Part shown: positions 44,039 through 54,611 of the stretch, piece by piece
How positions within the stretch are numbered: the first letter of the stretch is position 1
Layout of the letters: each line of letters begins with the position of its first letter
Assembly (NCBI GenBank): GCA_037176885.1
Contig: JAWWNJ010000068.1
Span: forward strand, 496,001 to 560,000
Direction of reading: 5' to 3'
Source: Favolaschia claudopus
Lineage: Eukaryota > Basidiomycota > Agaricomycetes > Agaricales > Mycenaceae
Length of the DNA stretch: 64,000 nt
Notes under the pieces: model-generated
The model's database searches: none
The model's input: only the letters and a program-made list of their open reading frames with translations
What the model was told of the DNA's origin: nothing
Position numbers and translations under genes: made by a program

Positions 44039-46496
44039 GGAGTGCTGAGGAGCAGCCGCGACAATTAGGAAGGCTGTAGTCGGTGGTGGATTGACAAGAT
44101 TGAAGACCGTGTTTGACGCTTATCATCTATGAAATCGGATCCTTAGCGAGACAGCGACATACAGGCGGTGCTGGGTAAGGTAGGGAATATGAGGCGCGTC
44201 CTGGCGCGTCCAGGAGAGTCCGAAATGGTCCATTCCTTTGCGGGGTCGGATTCGAATGCCAATTTTTGGGAATACCGAATCCTCACTCTTCAATATTCAG
44301 TAATTCCCCTAGTTGAGGGTGAGGCGGTACAGCGAGTGGGCTGAGGTAAATGCATTGTACAGCGGCCCTTCAAATTCATCGCACCCAGGGTGGATTCAGA
44401 CGGAGAGAGGCTAAATTATTATTTAATTGCTCACCAACGCCATCTGCTCCGTCCCAGTTTGCGACCGAAAAATCCACGAAAATTTAGCACAGATCACCCT
44501 CAGTCTGGGTCAGAATTGGCAGCAAAAGTAGGCTTTCGTCAAGCTTTCGTGCTCAAAGATCGTCAACACGAAACTTACATAATGCGTACGTCACTCCGCC
44601 TTTTTTCTCGGCGTCCACAGACGGTCCACTGCGTCGATCGGACTCGAATACTCGATCCTTCCCTACAAGCCGCACAGAATCGATCACCGCGACGCTCTCC
44701 GCCCCTCCGTTGCTCGTATCCAACTGCCAACTAGAACGTCAACGCGACCCCCGGCGCCTCTTTGCGTCACTCACTCACCTCATCGCCACTTCACTGCGTA
44801 TCGTGACATCCGCTGTCGCATCCTTTCAAACGCTGAATTGAATGACTTACGACCCTCAAAAGCTCAGCAGCCGACGCGCCAACAGAAGACAAGGCCTGAA
44901 TGGTGCGTCCGGCATGTCTTCTCCCCCTCTGACTTGACACTGATCCCTTTCACAGCGTCCTACACGCCCATCCGCTCTCCGTCGCGTTCGTATCAGCCTC
45001 CCGCCCCAGCTGTCACCCCTGCATTCACCGTCATCAATATTGACCTTGACAAGCCGCCTCCACCGATTGCATTCTCAAATCAACACCAAGCACGCTCGAC
45101 ACAGCGTCTTACCACCGAACTTACCCCCGTCGACCTCTGCCTCCTAATCAAGCCCATGCTTTCTTCCCTCCTTGCTGATTCCTGCCCCGCCATAGCTCTA
45201 TTCGCCCCCAGCTTCACTGCCCATCGCGCCAAACCATATACTTACCGAACACCTGCTCTTCTCCCGCTTTCAGCTGTTGAAACTCGCGATTCCTCCACGT
45301 CAAGTCCACTCTCCGCTCCCAACGCGACCTTGCCTGTCTGCGCTCCAGGTCCGACGCGTCAATCGCCTGCCTCTCTTCAAACCAAAGCACAATCTATGTC
45401 TATCAATACCTCTCAATTCCTCCTCATGCCACTTTCGTCCCACGCCTCCGCCGCTGTCCCGCCTCTTTGTGTGGGCTCGTTCGCTGCGTCGCACCCTGCC
45501 AAATCATCCCGTCGACATTCAATACCAATCTCGATGCGCCTGATCTCCGCAATTCTAACTTTCACCGCCCTTCTTCCCGACCTGGTCTCCGTGCTTCCTC
45601 AGTTTCACCATCGACTGTACGATTCCCTCCGACCCACTGCTACACTCCTTCTTCTCCTGCTCTATGTACCCGTCAGCACTAGCCCCTTGAGACAAACTTC
45701 AAGATTCCCCAGTCAATATCGTGTCGTTGTCTCTTACCTGTTCCATCTGGCCGGTGACCACCGTCTTCAAGAATACATCTCTGGCCCCTCCACTCTCCCT
45801 CCTATCCCCTCAGCACTGTCTCGTTCCGTGTTTCTCAGTCCCAGCCCCTCCTGTGTGATGCCATGACTCTGCACAACTTCATACTTCATTGTCAATGCAG
45901 CCTCAGTCCTGTTCTCCATCCTCCTACTGCCATTCTACCTTGCCACACCTGTGCCTTCCATGCAACCTATCTCCTTCTTCTGAACCGGCTTTTGCCTGAC
46001 CCAGAGACCCAGGGCTTTCACATTGGAAGGAGTGCATCGTGTCTGATCTGGGCAGTTAACCGGAGTGCCGCCTAGGGTCTTTGACCCATCATATCCTGTT
46101 GTAGAGTTATCAATCTCTTTGCATGGCTACTTCCCAGACTCAGAGACTTCACTTATGGATGAGACTCCCAAGATTGAGAGCTATGCTTATTATGAGCACG
46201 CCAACCTCTGCTCAGATTTGGAGAAATTTCTCTTTTCTGTTTGTGCCATTCTTGTTAGTGTGTTCCTGTCATGGGACTTAGAACAACGAACAAAAACCCG
46301 AATGCCGGAGGAGGGTGAAGGGCAAGGGCGGACCTGCTGACATAAGCGTTACATAACTAACCCTTGCTTGGACTGTGCGGTCATGAACTCTTTCTCTCCA
46401 TAACTTTTTCGGAATGTCTGGTCGGTATTCAGGTCTCATACCTACACCCTGGCATTCAACTTCTCGTTAGACTCACCAGCGCCGCCCATCTCCATC
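44039..46496. other. Long pyrimidine-rich stretch without a convincing gene
   Basis: 2.4 kb upstream of the R3H-SUZ gene. The plus strand is C/T-rich, so stops are rare; the longest frame (44838-45866, 342 codons) has no motif, no intron support and a composition expected of CT-rich DNA. It is listed separately with low confidence. Confidence 0.4.
44838..45866 (+). CDS. Doubtful hypothetical ORF in CT-rich DNA
   Basis: 342 codons open from ATG to TGA. The translation is Ser/Pro/Leu-rich throughout (for example SSTSSPLSAPNATLPVCAPG) and resembles no family I know. A frame this long is not surprising in C/T-rich sequence. It could also be part of the leader of the R3H-SUZ gene. Confidence 0.25.
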   Translation: MNDLRPSKAQQPTRQQKTRPEWCVRHVFSPSDLTLIPFTASYTPIRSPSRSYQPPAPAVTPAFTVINIDLDKPPPPIAFSNQHQARSTQRLTTELTPVDLCLLIKPMLSSLLADSCPAIALFAPSFTAHRAKPYTYRTPALLPLSAVETRDSSTSSPLSAPNATLPVCAPGPTRQSPASLQTKAQSMSINTSQFLLMPLSSHASAAVPPLCVGSFAASHPAKSSRRHSIPISMRLISAILTFTALLPDLVSVLPQFHHRLYDSLRPTATLLLLLLYVPVSTSPLRQTSRFPSQYRVVVSYLFHLAGDHRLQEYISGPSTLPPIPSALSRSVFLSPSPSCVMP

Positions 46497-49400
46497 ATGT
46501 CCCCGCCCCCATCGTCCTCGTCCTCCACCTCTCTCGACGCACTCAGCAACGCGGATGTCGACCCCCAGATCCTCGAAGCTCTCGCCAGCAAGGATAGAAT
46601 ATATGTTTTGAAGCTGGGGGAACAGATGGAGGCTCTCATCGTAGATCGGACAAGACACAGGATAGAGCTTTCCCCTGCCACAACCTATCAGCGCATGCTC
46701 GTCCATCGCTGCTCGTCGTACTACAACCTCGCTCCAGAGACCGACTCCGTTACGAAGGCTATCAGTGTGGTGTTGACGCATGAGAGTAGAATGTGTGTCG
46801 TCCTTTTCATCTCCAAGTACTACGATACTAACAAACGCAGCCCCATCCGTCGTCTAGCAGATATCGCCCCACCCTCGGCTGAAGCACCCCCAAAATTCAA
46901 AATCATGCTTCGTAACCCCGGAAAATCATCCTCGTCCCAAACCAGCTCAGTGGCAGGCACTGACGAAGACGGCTCGGACGACAGTAGCGCCAGTACCCGC
47001 AATCACAAACACCGCGCGCGCACGATAGAAGAACGTACCGCAGCTTACAACGAGGCGCGGAATCGCATCTTCATCGATTTCGAGGAGCAAAGTCAGAGCA
47101 GCACGACTACGGCTTCGTCGTCAGCGTCACTTGTGGACCCAGACTCTCCTGCGACGGAGAGCGAGTGGTCGGCGTCTGCGTCGAGCAACAACAAAAAGCA
47201 GCCGAATCGCGTCAATTCCTCCTCATCTTCAAAATCACTACGCAGCTCTGCACCCGTATTCACCTCCTCATCGTCGTCGTCACCCAACGGCGCCGCCTCC
47301 TCATCGACACGCAACTCCCGCGCTTCGTCTCCTGCTTTTAAATACCCGTCGCTTTATGAGCCTCCTCCCCCAGGCTCTGCCTCTACGTCGTCTCCGTCTT
47401 TCGAGCAGAACAACAACTATCCCCCGCAGCAGACGATGTATTTCCCGCCATCTCACCCGCCCTTCGCACCCCAGCAGCCACAACAGCAACAGCCGTATTT
47501 CGGTGGGCCGCCGTATCCGTATTACAATCCGGCGTATAACCCGGGGTATACGGGCGCAGAGGGGGAGATGTACGGACATGGAGCGTACGGGAATCCGTAT
47601 CCGCCGTGGCCGGGGTACGTTTCGCCTGGTGCTGGTACGGGGACACCGCCGCAGACTCAAGAGCAGCAGAACGGTCATGGGACATCGCCGCCTCCGCCGC
47701 CGCCGATGCCGGGATACGGATATGGCTACGATGGGAGTGGTATGAACAATCCGAACGGTACCTCTCCGCCACCGCCGCCTCCTCCACCTCAGATGAACGA
47801 CGGGAGTCAGAATCCGTACGCGTATTATCCGCCGCCGCACCCTCCGCATGGCCATATTCCGATGCCGCCGTACATGCCCCCACCACCTCACCTTCACCCT
47901 CAAACAAACCCGTATCTGTCACCGGTGCAGGCTCCACAACTGTACGACCCGCACGCACCGCCGCCGCCGTCGATGTCGCAGGGGGTGTTGTATGACCCCA
48001 ACGCTAATCCGTCGTCGAGGAATGGGCGGGGAGGCGGGGTTAATGGTAACGCTAACGGAAGACGGAATGGAGGGAGGGAAGGGGTTGGTGGCGGGGTGAA
48101 TGGCAAGACGAGGGGGACGCCACAGAGAGCTGCGTGGAGTTTTGGGCCGGGGGTTAGTGGTGGAGGGGTGGATTTCCCATCTTCGGCGTCGGCTTCTAGC
48201 TCGCGAGAACGGGAAGGGGGGAGGGAACGTGAGAGAGATGCTGTGGGGCCTCGACTTGGGGGCGGGTACGGATGGGGGAATGGGAGTGGTGTTTGGGGGA
48301 ACGGGGGGTTGGGGAGTGGGTTTAATGGGGGAGGAGGAATTGGAGGAGGAGGAGGGATGCGGAGAGGCGGGACGTCGAGGACGACTAGTGGGAGTTCGTC
48401 TGCGACATCGAATTCGGGGTCGGGGTCTAATTCAGGTGGAGGAGGAGGGGACGACGGGATGAGTGTTGCGGTGAGTGCTTGTTTCTCTGAGTTGGTCTCT
48501 TTTTGTTTGGTATTGGAGTCATTTCTTGGCTCGAGTCAACCCTTTCGGGGTTGTTCTTTGTTTCCTGTTATTTTTTGGGGGAGTTTTGTCCTTCGTCCTT
48601 GTTTTCCTTTGGTTTGATGTGGATGGTGAAAGAATAACAAAGGGAGGACGGCGTTGATCAAAGACGCGGATAAAGGTTCTTTGTTTCATGCTTCGGCACC
48701 GTCTTTGTCGCTCTCGAGTTTCTTGAGTCATGCAAGCCGCGTACGGACGGTGTCTGGGAGTGACGTACGTCCTCGTTTGCCGGAGGATGGGTACTCGTCG
48801 TGCAAGCGGCTGAAGCGTGCTGGATTTTCTATCTGCATGATTGCTGTTCCTTCGACGTCGTCGTCGGGTCTGCATGACGCATGTGCTATCCGAGAGTTTG
48901 TGGAATGCGCATGAAAATGCGAATGGGCTCGAGCCCAGGAGAATTCCTTGCGTAGATGGACGGCCTTCGGGTAGGTTGAGGTGTTTATTTGCGTGCGACG
49001 ACGCTTTCTTTCTGGCAGTGACCAATTAGGCCTGCCCATTTGTGCCTCTCGGTATTTGTTCATCCATATTGGAAACATCCTGCCTTCGGAGCCTCGCGGA
49101 AAAGAGGGCTGCTTTTTTCCAACTCTTGAATTGACCTTCTTTTTTTCTATGCGCTTTACCATCAAATCTTACTGACTCCATTTTCTCAGTCCTCCAGCAC
49201 GACCTCCTCGTCATCACGAAGAACGTACACATCCACCGCCTCTTCTTCCCACACAGGACACCACCCCTTGCCCGCTCGACCAGACTGGGCCGTGGGTCTG
49301 AGGCCGAACCCGACGCTGCATGCGCCGAGGCATCAGCAGGATGGGCATGGGCACAGTCAACGGAATCATGGTCACTCGGTGCCGCATTCGCATTCGTCTT

Positions 49401-50161
49401 CGCCTTCGCCGCATCTGGCTGCTGGGCATGGACTGCATGCGTCATCTTCGCATGGTGCGTTGGGGCAGCATGGAAATGAAGGACATGGGCACGCGACGCG
49501 GACGATGTCGTCGCCGATCCCTGCGCCGAGGGGGTTGGTCAGTGTCAATCTGAATGGGGTCGCTCCGGGGTCGGGGTTGGGGATGGGGGTCAATCATAAT
49601 CAGAACAATAACAATAACGCGCGGCAGCAACATCATTCGCATCCACATCCACAACATCAACACCCTCACCCTCATTCTCATCAACAGCAGCAGCAGCAGT
49701 TGCATGACTTCCCGCAGCAGCAAACGCGCGGCACGTTGACCTCATCGCCTGTACCTGCGGAGGCGGATTTCCCGCCGCTGGCTGGCGGACTGGGACGAGT
49801 GCCGGTGTCACCGCCGCAGGCGCAGGGGGCGTGGACAAATGCGGGGGGTGTGAGGGCTGCTGTTATGACGAATGCGGCTGCGGGATCTTCGTCTGCTGCG
49901 GCGGGGAGGCCTGGGACGGCGATGGGGAAGGAAAAGGGAGAATGCAAAGAAGCCGGGAAGGAGAAGGAGAAAGCGAAGACTGGGGACCTTTCAACGCAGG
50001 TTGCGGGGATGACGCTCGAGGAACAAAAGATGGAGGGTGTGGCTGCAGTCAGTGCGGCTGCGCCTTCTATTGCTACTGCGCCGCCACCAACATCGGTGTC
50101 TGGACTGGTTCCAGGGGTTATACCGACGACGACGGAGGCGGTGGTGGCGGGTGCGTTATAG
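46497..50161 (+). CDS. R3H and SUZ domain RNA-binding protein
   Basis: Exons 46497-46792, 46841-48470 and 49190-50161 give 965 residues in phase. Residues ~28-100 are an R3H domain (ASKDRIYVLKLGEQMEALIV ... YQRMLVHRCSSYYNL), which binds single-stranded nucleic acids. A SUZ domain follows (FKIMLRNPGKSS ... RTIEERTAAYNEARNRIF). The rest is low complexity: Ser-rich, then Pro/Tyr/Gly-rich (PYYNPAYNPGYTG, PPPPPMPGYGYGYDG), Gly/Asn/Arg-rich, His-rich and Gln-rich. EADFPPLAGG near the C-terminus is typical of such proteins. Animal and fungal R3H-SUZ proteins act in mRNA translation, decay and stress granules. The second intron is 719 nt, exceptional for this window, and ends in a good branch point and TTTTCTCAG. 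Confidence 0.85.
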
Positions 50162-51430
50162 CGTTGATGATGGGGTCACTGCGGAGGTCGCAGTCGACTG
50201 TCTGCGTTTGTGTGTATGTGCGTATCCCTTGCTCTCCCGCCTACGCAATGTGTAACTCTACTGACGTTGCTATTGACAGTGTTGTGTTATCATCTTGCTG
50301 TCGTTTTTCTTTTTCTCTTTTATTCTCACTCTCACTCTCCGTCTCTCATTTTCCTCTCTAATCCGTGTTTCTCCTCTCTTGGGTGTGTTTGTGCGATATA
50401 TATTACAAACGTAGGTGAGTATACATACATACAGGCATACATAACATACAGATATAGATTGTTGGTCGACAATGTGTGTATGAGTAACTTTGTTGGTGCA
50501 AACTGCTTACATGCGTGACTGAGGAATGAGAATGAGAATGGTCTTAAATCTGCAGCTTGGACCGTTCAGTCCGTTTCGGAGTTTCGGCCGAATCTTACCT
50601 TTGACTTGAACTTCCACTGCTGGCACAGTGGCACTTACTAGCGACAGCGTAGCCTTAACCTCCCCCGCCGAGTTCTGTCTGGTTTACATTCGAGAGTACG
50701 TACTTGGGAGATTTTCTTCCGTAGGTAGGCTGCCACTGTGCAAGTAGCGAAACGTGGCAGTTTTCTCGAGCTCACCATCGGACTCCACTGTTGCATTTGC
50801 CTCAGACTTGTCGGGCAGGAACTCTAGAACCTCTCTCAGAGTCAGCGCTGTAAGTCAATGGCTTCGGCTTTGAAGTATAAAATGGTCTGAATGACCATCT
50901 TCAGAGTTTCCGTGCATCGTACTACCAGTAGTCTAAGAGAGGCTGCAAGCGAGCAAACCAACGAGCGCATTGCTATACATCGAGGTAGGTAGGTAGCATT
51001 GGAGTGGCCCTGAGTGCTCACTCATCTCCGCTTCTCAACCTGGACTAAGTACTCCTAAAACCGCGTCGAGCGACGAGCTTCGAGAAGCCTGAAGTTCGCA
51101 AACTGAAGCGAGTTGACTGTCTCCGACGCTAGTGGCTTGGAACTATGCCAGAAGTGTAGATCTTAATGCATCTCTTCAGAGGATCCACACACATTGGCAC
51201 CGACACAGGCTTTGATTCTCCGTTATGGTGGAGTTGTCCTCATTCAATCCTAAGGTATGTATTCCCCTTTTTATCTGATAGCCAATGCTTCCACGAACCT
51301 CCTCACCTTCCCTACTTACTAGACCTCTATCGATACAGGTAATTACCCAAGCGGCAAATCGAGTTTTGCCTGCTGACCTCTGCTGACGCATCGCCTAGTA
51401 ATTCAAGTTCGGCTCTGGGTCCAGTCATCC
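50162..51430. other. Gene-poor stretch upstream of secreted copy 3
   Basis: About 1.3 kb. The first part is T-rich (3' region of the R3H-SUZ gene). The rest has no open frame worth reporting and no clear repeat apart from GTAGG runs near 50990. Confidence 0.5.
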
Positions 51431-51438
51431 TATAAATA
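51431..51438 (+). promoter_or_regulatory. TATA box of secreted copy 3
   Basis: TATAAATA lies 54-61 bp upstream of the ATG at 51492, within a block of about 50 bp that is nearly identical upstream of copy 2. Confidence 0.65.
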
Positions 51439-51491
51439 TGGTTCGAAAAACGATCCCAGACGCAGTGTTGCTCTCTGCCTTTACCTCCACT

Positions 51492-52153
51492 ATGATCTTC
51501 CCTCTTCAAGTTGCTATGCTTTCAGTTCTGGTGGCCTATACCGCTCGCGGTGCTGAGCTTGAGCCATATGTCCCCCACGACCTCAGCTGCCCTCCAGGCT
51601 CTGTCAGTGGCTTTGTTCAAAACAACTTTGCCTATGTTGCCCCGCTACACAACTTTACGAATATCACCCACTCGTTCTTCGACATCGTCTGGTATGTAAG
51701 TGGGACTTATCTGATTTCAACCTTGTCTGGAGCCTTGGTTCTAACCCCTCCCAGTTTGGTTCCGTCGTGACCAATACCACAGGCCGCGATAATGTCCCCG
51801 GCGCGACCCGCTTTGGTCACGGCGCCGGAGGCACATTTAATGAGACACTGATCATGTATTTCAACAACCCGGACGCGTATGTTTTCGCACTTCACGGGCA
51901 ACCAGCAACATTCCCAATGTCACACTCGCCGCAAGCTACGAAGCTCGACGGCTATGTGGAGACGATGCGTTTCCTGAGCATTTGCGGTGGAAAAGCTACC
52001 TATATCGATGTGATCACGTATTACTGCCACGACTCCGACGAGCAGCAACAGATTGCGGCGTATAACTTACTGTACACGGCACATACGCTAACGTTCGAGA
52101 AGATGGCCGCTGGTCTTGGGGCACCCGTTTTTGCTGGGGTTTGTCCGAGTTAG
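51492..52153 (+). CDS. Small secreted cysteine protein, family copy 3
   Basis: Exons 51492-51695 and 51755-52153 give 200 residues. The start at 51492 gives a compact signal peptide (MIFPLQVAMLSVLVAYTARG); an upstream in-frame ATG at 51438 overlaps the TATA box and is unlikely. The mature protein carries AELEPYVPHDLSCPPG, NFTNITHSFF, FGSVVTNTTGRDNVPGATRF and LNETL-like glycosylation sites. The cysteines sit in LSCPPG, SICGGK, YYCHD and GVCPS. Compared with copy 2 only scattered residues differ. Secreted, probably extracellular or wall-associated; role unknown. Confidence 0.88.
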
Positions 52154-52224
52154 TCCTTATTCATCTGTGATACGTTTCATTCCAAGCTAACATTTCGTTC
52201 AGCGAACAAAGCCTGAGGCAATTG

Positions 52225-52284
52225 ACGTTTGAAATTGTTTTCATCTTGTTCCGTATCATATTGAATAGAGAGTAGCATTGTATG
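52225..52284 (-). repeat. Dispersed short repeat shared with 21526-21568
   Basis: Read on the minus strand, CTATTCAATATGATACGGAA continuing CAAGATGAAAACAA matches 21526-21568 on the plus strand at about 33 of 35 positions. Weaker similarity continues upstream (ATTCGCTC..., ATATTGGTAT...). Confidence 0.55.
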
Positions 52285-52813
52285 GCCTCGATACCAATAT
52301 TCGAGTCAGAGAGAGCGAATGAAAAATACAAGCTCACAATGTCGACGACGTGTACCGTACGGTGTACGAGGCCGCAAAAAAACATGCCAGTAGTCGGTTT
52401 CAACTTCCGCGCAGCCGCCAGCGACGGTCTGGAATCTCCAAGTGCAAGGGTAGCAGTCTATGAGGTTCGACTGGGCAATCCATATGTAGACTAAAGAAAC
52501 CTGGAGAAGGGGCATCAGCATTTTGACAAATATCTTGTGACTTGTTGGGACTCGGAGGAGGTAAGTATTTTCTGATTGAAGCGGGTCAATGCAAGAACTG
52601 AAGTTGTCGCAAAGATGGTATTGTTTTGTACTGCTTCTTGTACAGTTCTCTGTTAGCGTCGACCGCAGGACCGCTCGCGGCAAGCTCGCGGCGACGAACT
52701 TGGAAGTCAAGACATGACCATTGGTGAGAGCGCCGATCACCTCCCAAATGGAGAATCACCTCGGTTCATTCGGGCCGGTTCCCCGCGTTTGATTTCGCCA
52801 GCTACCGACCTCC
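52285..52813. other. Intergenic stretch before the Copia element
   Basis: About 530 bp in which I see no supportable gene or further repeat. Confidence 0.5.
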
Positions 52814-52818
52814 CGCTT

Positions 52819-53167
52819 TGTTGTAGGATTGATCCGTGAGCTTCCACTCCGTTCCGATTTCTTTTGGTCGTTTCATCATCCTTTGCACCCGTACCGTCGC
52901 ATCGCCATCACCATCCCCTTCACTACCTTATATATACCGCTCGTTACCTTCGCTGCCCGCTAGTCACTTGTTCCCCACGTCGACTAGCGTGCGTATACCT
53001 TTACTTTACTTTCTACTTTCTACTCACAGTCCTTGTAGTCTCTAATATACTCTAGGTACTAGTCACTTGTTCCCCACGTCGACTAGCTCTCTAATATACT
53101 CTAGCTGACTCCGACTCGCTTGTTCACGGCCGCTCGTCGCGCTCTCCTCACCTTTTGACCTACTTTA
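52819..53167 (+). repeat. Left LTR (349 bp)
   Basis: Contains a TATATATA box near 52929 and two internal copies of a CTAGTCACTTGTTCCCCACG-type unit of about 28 bp (near 52960 and 53050). Confidence 0.92.
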
Positions 53168-53178
53168 GGTTATGGGCC
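53168..53178 (+). other. Copia primer-binding site (initiator-Met half-tRNA type)
   Basis: GGTTATGGGCC directly after the left LTR is the primer-binding site known from Drosophila copia. It pairs with the anticodon region of initiator methionine tRNA rather than with the tRNA 3' end. Confidence 0.75.
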
Positions 53179-53395
53179 ACCGAGCTTAATCCTCTGCGCC
53201 GATTCACTTCCCTGTCACACTGTCGACACCTTCCACACACCCGCACGACACCACACCCACACATCCGTCTACACATCCACATACTTGCTCCGACGACATT
53301 CATTCCGGAGTCACATACACACACCCGGGACGACTTTCATTCCTCGGCTACATACATCCACACCCACACCTACACCTTCTCTTCTACACCTTACC

Positions 53396-54217
53396 ATGTC
53401 TCTATCCAACGCGTCTAATCCTATCATTCATCCGGATGTCCGGAAGCACTTCGACGGCACCAACCTCACTGCCTTCGAGACCACCATCACCCACATCCTG
53501 ACGGGTCGTCACGTTGACGGCTATCGTACCGGCAAAGTTATCCGACCCGACCCGTCGTCTGGACCAACCGCTGAGACCGACTGGTCCTCGCTCACACCGA
53601 ACCTCGCTGATTATACCGCTCGTGATGAGTGGGTTCGTTCTACCATGGCGCTGAACATTGTCGACATTGTCGAGCTTGGACTGAAGGACGACGGATCAGC
53701 AAAGGAGCTATGGGACTCGATCATCGCCAAATATCGTCATAAATCCACAATGGCCGTGGCTCACGCAAAGGACAAGATCGCAGCAGAGGTTTACAACCCT
53801 GCTTCACCTATGGAGGACCACTTTAAACGACACAACGTCCTGCGCCGCGGTGTCATCGACGCCGGGGGTACTGTTTCGGACGACGAACACATTACCAACC
53901 TTATCAAATCCCTTCCCCCGTCCCTCGACTACGTTAAACCTACGCTCTTCACTCTCACGGCAATCGCTGACGTCGAGAATTTGCTCAAACTCTCCGTCAA
54001 ACCAGCACCAGCCATCGCCGTCGACCCCGCTGCCCTCGCTGCCCGTAATGCGGGCCTGATTTGCGTTAACCCCAACTGCAAACGCACCGGCCACCTCATC
54101 GAAAATTGCTACTGGCCTGGGGGCGGTAAGGAGGGCCAATTTCCACCGAACTTCGGCAACCGCCACACACCTTTCACTCACACTGCGACAATGGCTACGA
54201 TTCACCGTGTTCTTTGA
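53396..54217 (+). CDS. Copia-type Gag polyprotein
   Basis: 273 residues from the ATG at 53396, chosen because the upstream 37 in-frame codons come from CA-rich leader. A gag/UBN2-type helical part covers residues ~12-200 (HFDGTNLTAFETTITHILTG, ELGLKDDGSAKELWDSIIAK, LRRGVIDAGGTVSDDEHITN). A CCHC-like zinc knuckle follows (CVNPNCKRTGHLIENC), spaced C-x4-C-x4-H-x4-C instead of the usual C-x2-C. It ends GGGKEGQFPPNFGNR. Gag forms the particle that packages element RNA. No pol frame follows. Confidence 0.88.
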   Translation: MSLSNASNPIIHPDVRKHFDGTNLTAFETTITHILTGRHVDGYRTGKVIRPDPSSGPTAETDWSSLTPNLADYTARDEWVRSTMALNIVDIVELGLKDDGSAKELWDSIIAKYRHKSTMAVAHAKDKIAAEVYNPASPMEDHFKRHNVLRRGVIDAGGTVSDDEHITNLIKSLPPSLDYVKPTLFTLTAIADVENLLKLSVKPAPAIAVDPAALAARNAGLICVNPNCKRTGHLIENCYWPGGGKEGQFPPNFGNRHTPFTHTATMATIHRVL

Positions 54218-54257
54218 TTTTATCTTCATTTTACTGGGCTGCACGGATCTGGGGGAG

Positions 54258-54606
54258 TGTTGTAGGATTGATCCGTGAGCTTCCACTCCGTTCCGATTTC
54301 TTTTGGTCGTTTCATCATCCTTTGCACCCGTACCGTCGCATCGCCATCACCATCCCCTTCACTACCTTATATATACCGCTCGTTACCTTCGCTGCCCGCT
54401 AGTCACTTGTTCCCCACGTCGACTAGCGTGCGTATACCTTTACTTTACTTTCTACTTTCTACTCACAGTCCTTGTAGTCTCTAATATACTCTAGGTACTA
54501 GTCACTTGTTCCCCACGTCGACTAGCTCTCTAATATACTCTAGCTGACTCCGACTCGCTTGTTCACGGCCGCTCGTCGCGCTCTCCTCACCTTTTGACCT
54601 ACTTTA
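54258..54606 (+). repeat. Right LTR (349 bp)
   Basis: Same length and, by eye, the same sequence as the left LTR. Confidence 0.92.
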
Positions 54607-54611
54607 CGCTT

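Larger units (their letters stand above)
52819..54606 (+). mobile_element. Complete gag-only Ty1/Copia LTR retrotransposon
   Basis: Two LTRs of exactly 349 bp (52819-53167 and 54258-54606) are identical wherever I compared them. They start TGTTGTAGG and end CTACTTTA. The element is flanked by a 5-bp duplication CGCTT (52814-52818 and 54607-54611). A primer-binding site follows the left LTR directly and a G-rich polypurine tract (CTGGGGGAG) precedes the right LTR. The 1,090-bp interior encodes Gag only, with no protease, integrase or reverse transcriptase. Identical LTRs and an intact duplication mean a very recent insertion, so enzymes must have come from another element. Confidence 0.92.

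Noticed and set aside
44838..45866. 342-codon open frame as a confident gene
   Set aside because: The plus strand is C/T-rich so stops are rare. The translation has no motif or splice support; kept only as a low-confidence feature.
47131..47958. Arg-rich and Ser-rich frames of about 200 codons overlapping the R3H-SUZ gene
   Set aside because: Low-complexity shadows in other frames of the Pro/Gly/Ser-rich exon.
52836..53055. 69- and 63-codon frames in the left LTR, repeated in the right LTR
   Set aside because: They are duplicated only because the LTRs are identical; LTRs are not coding here.
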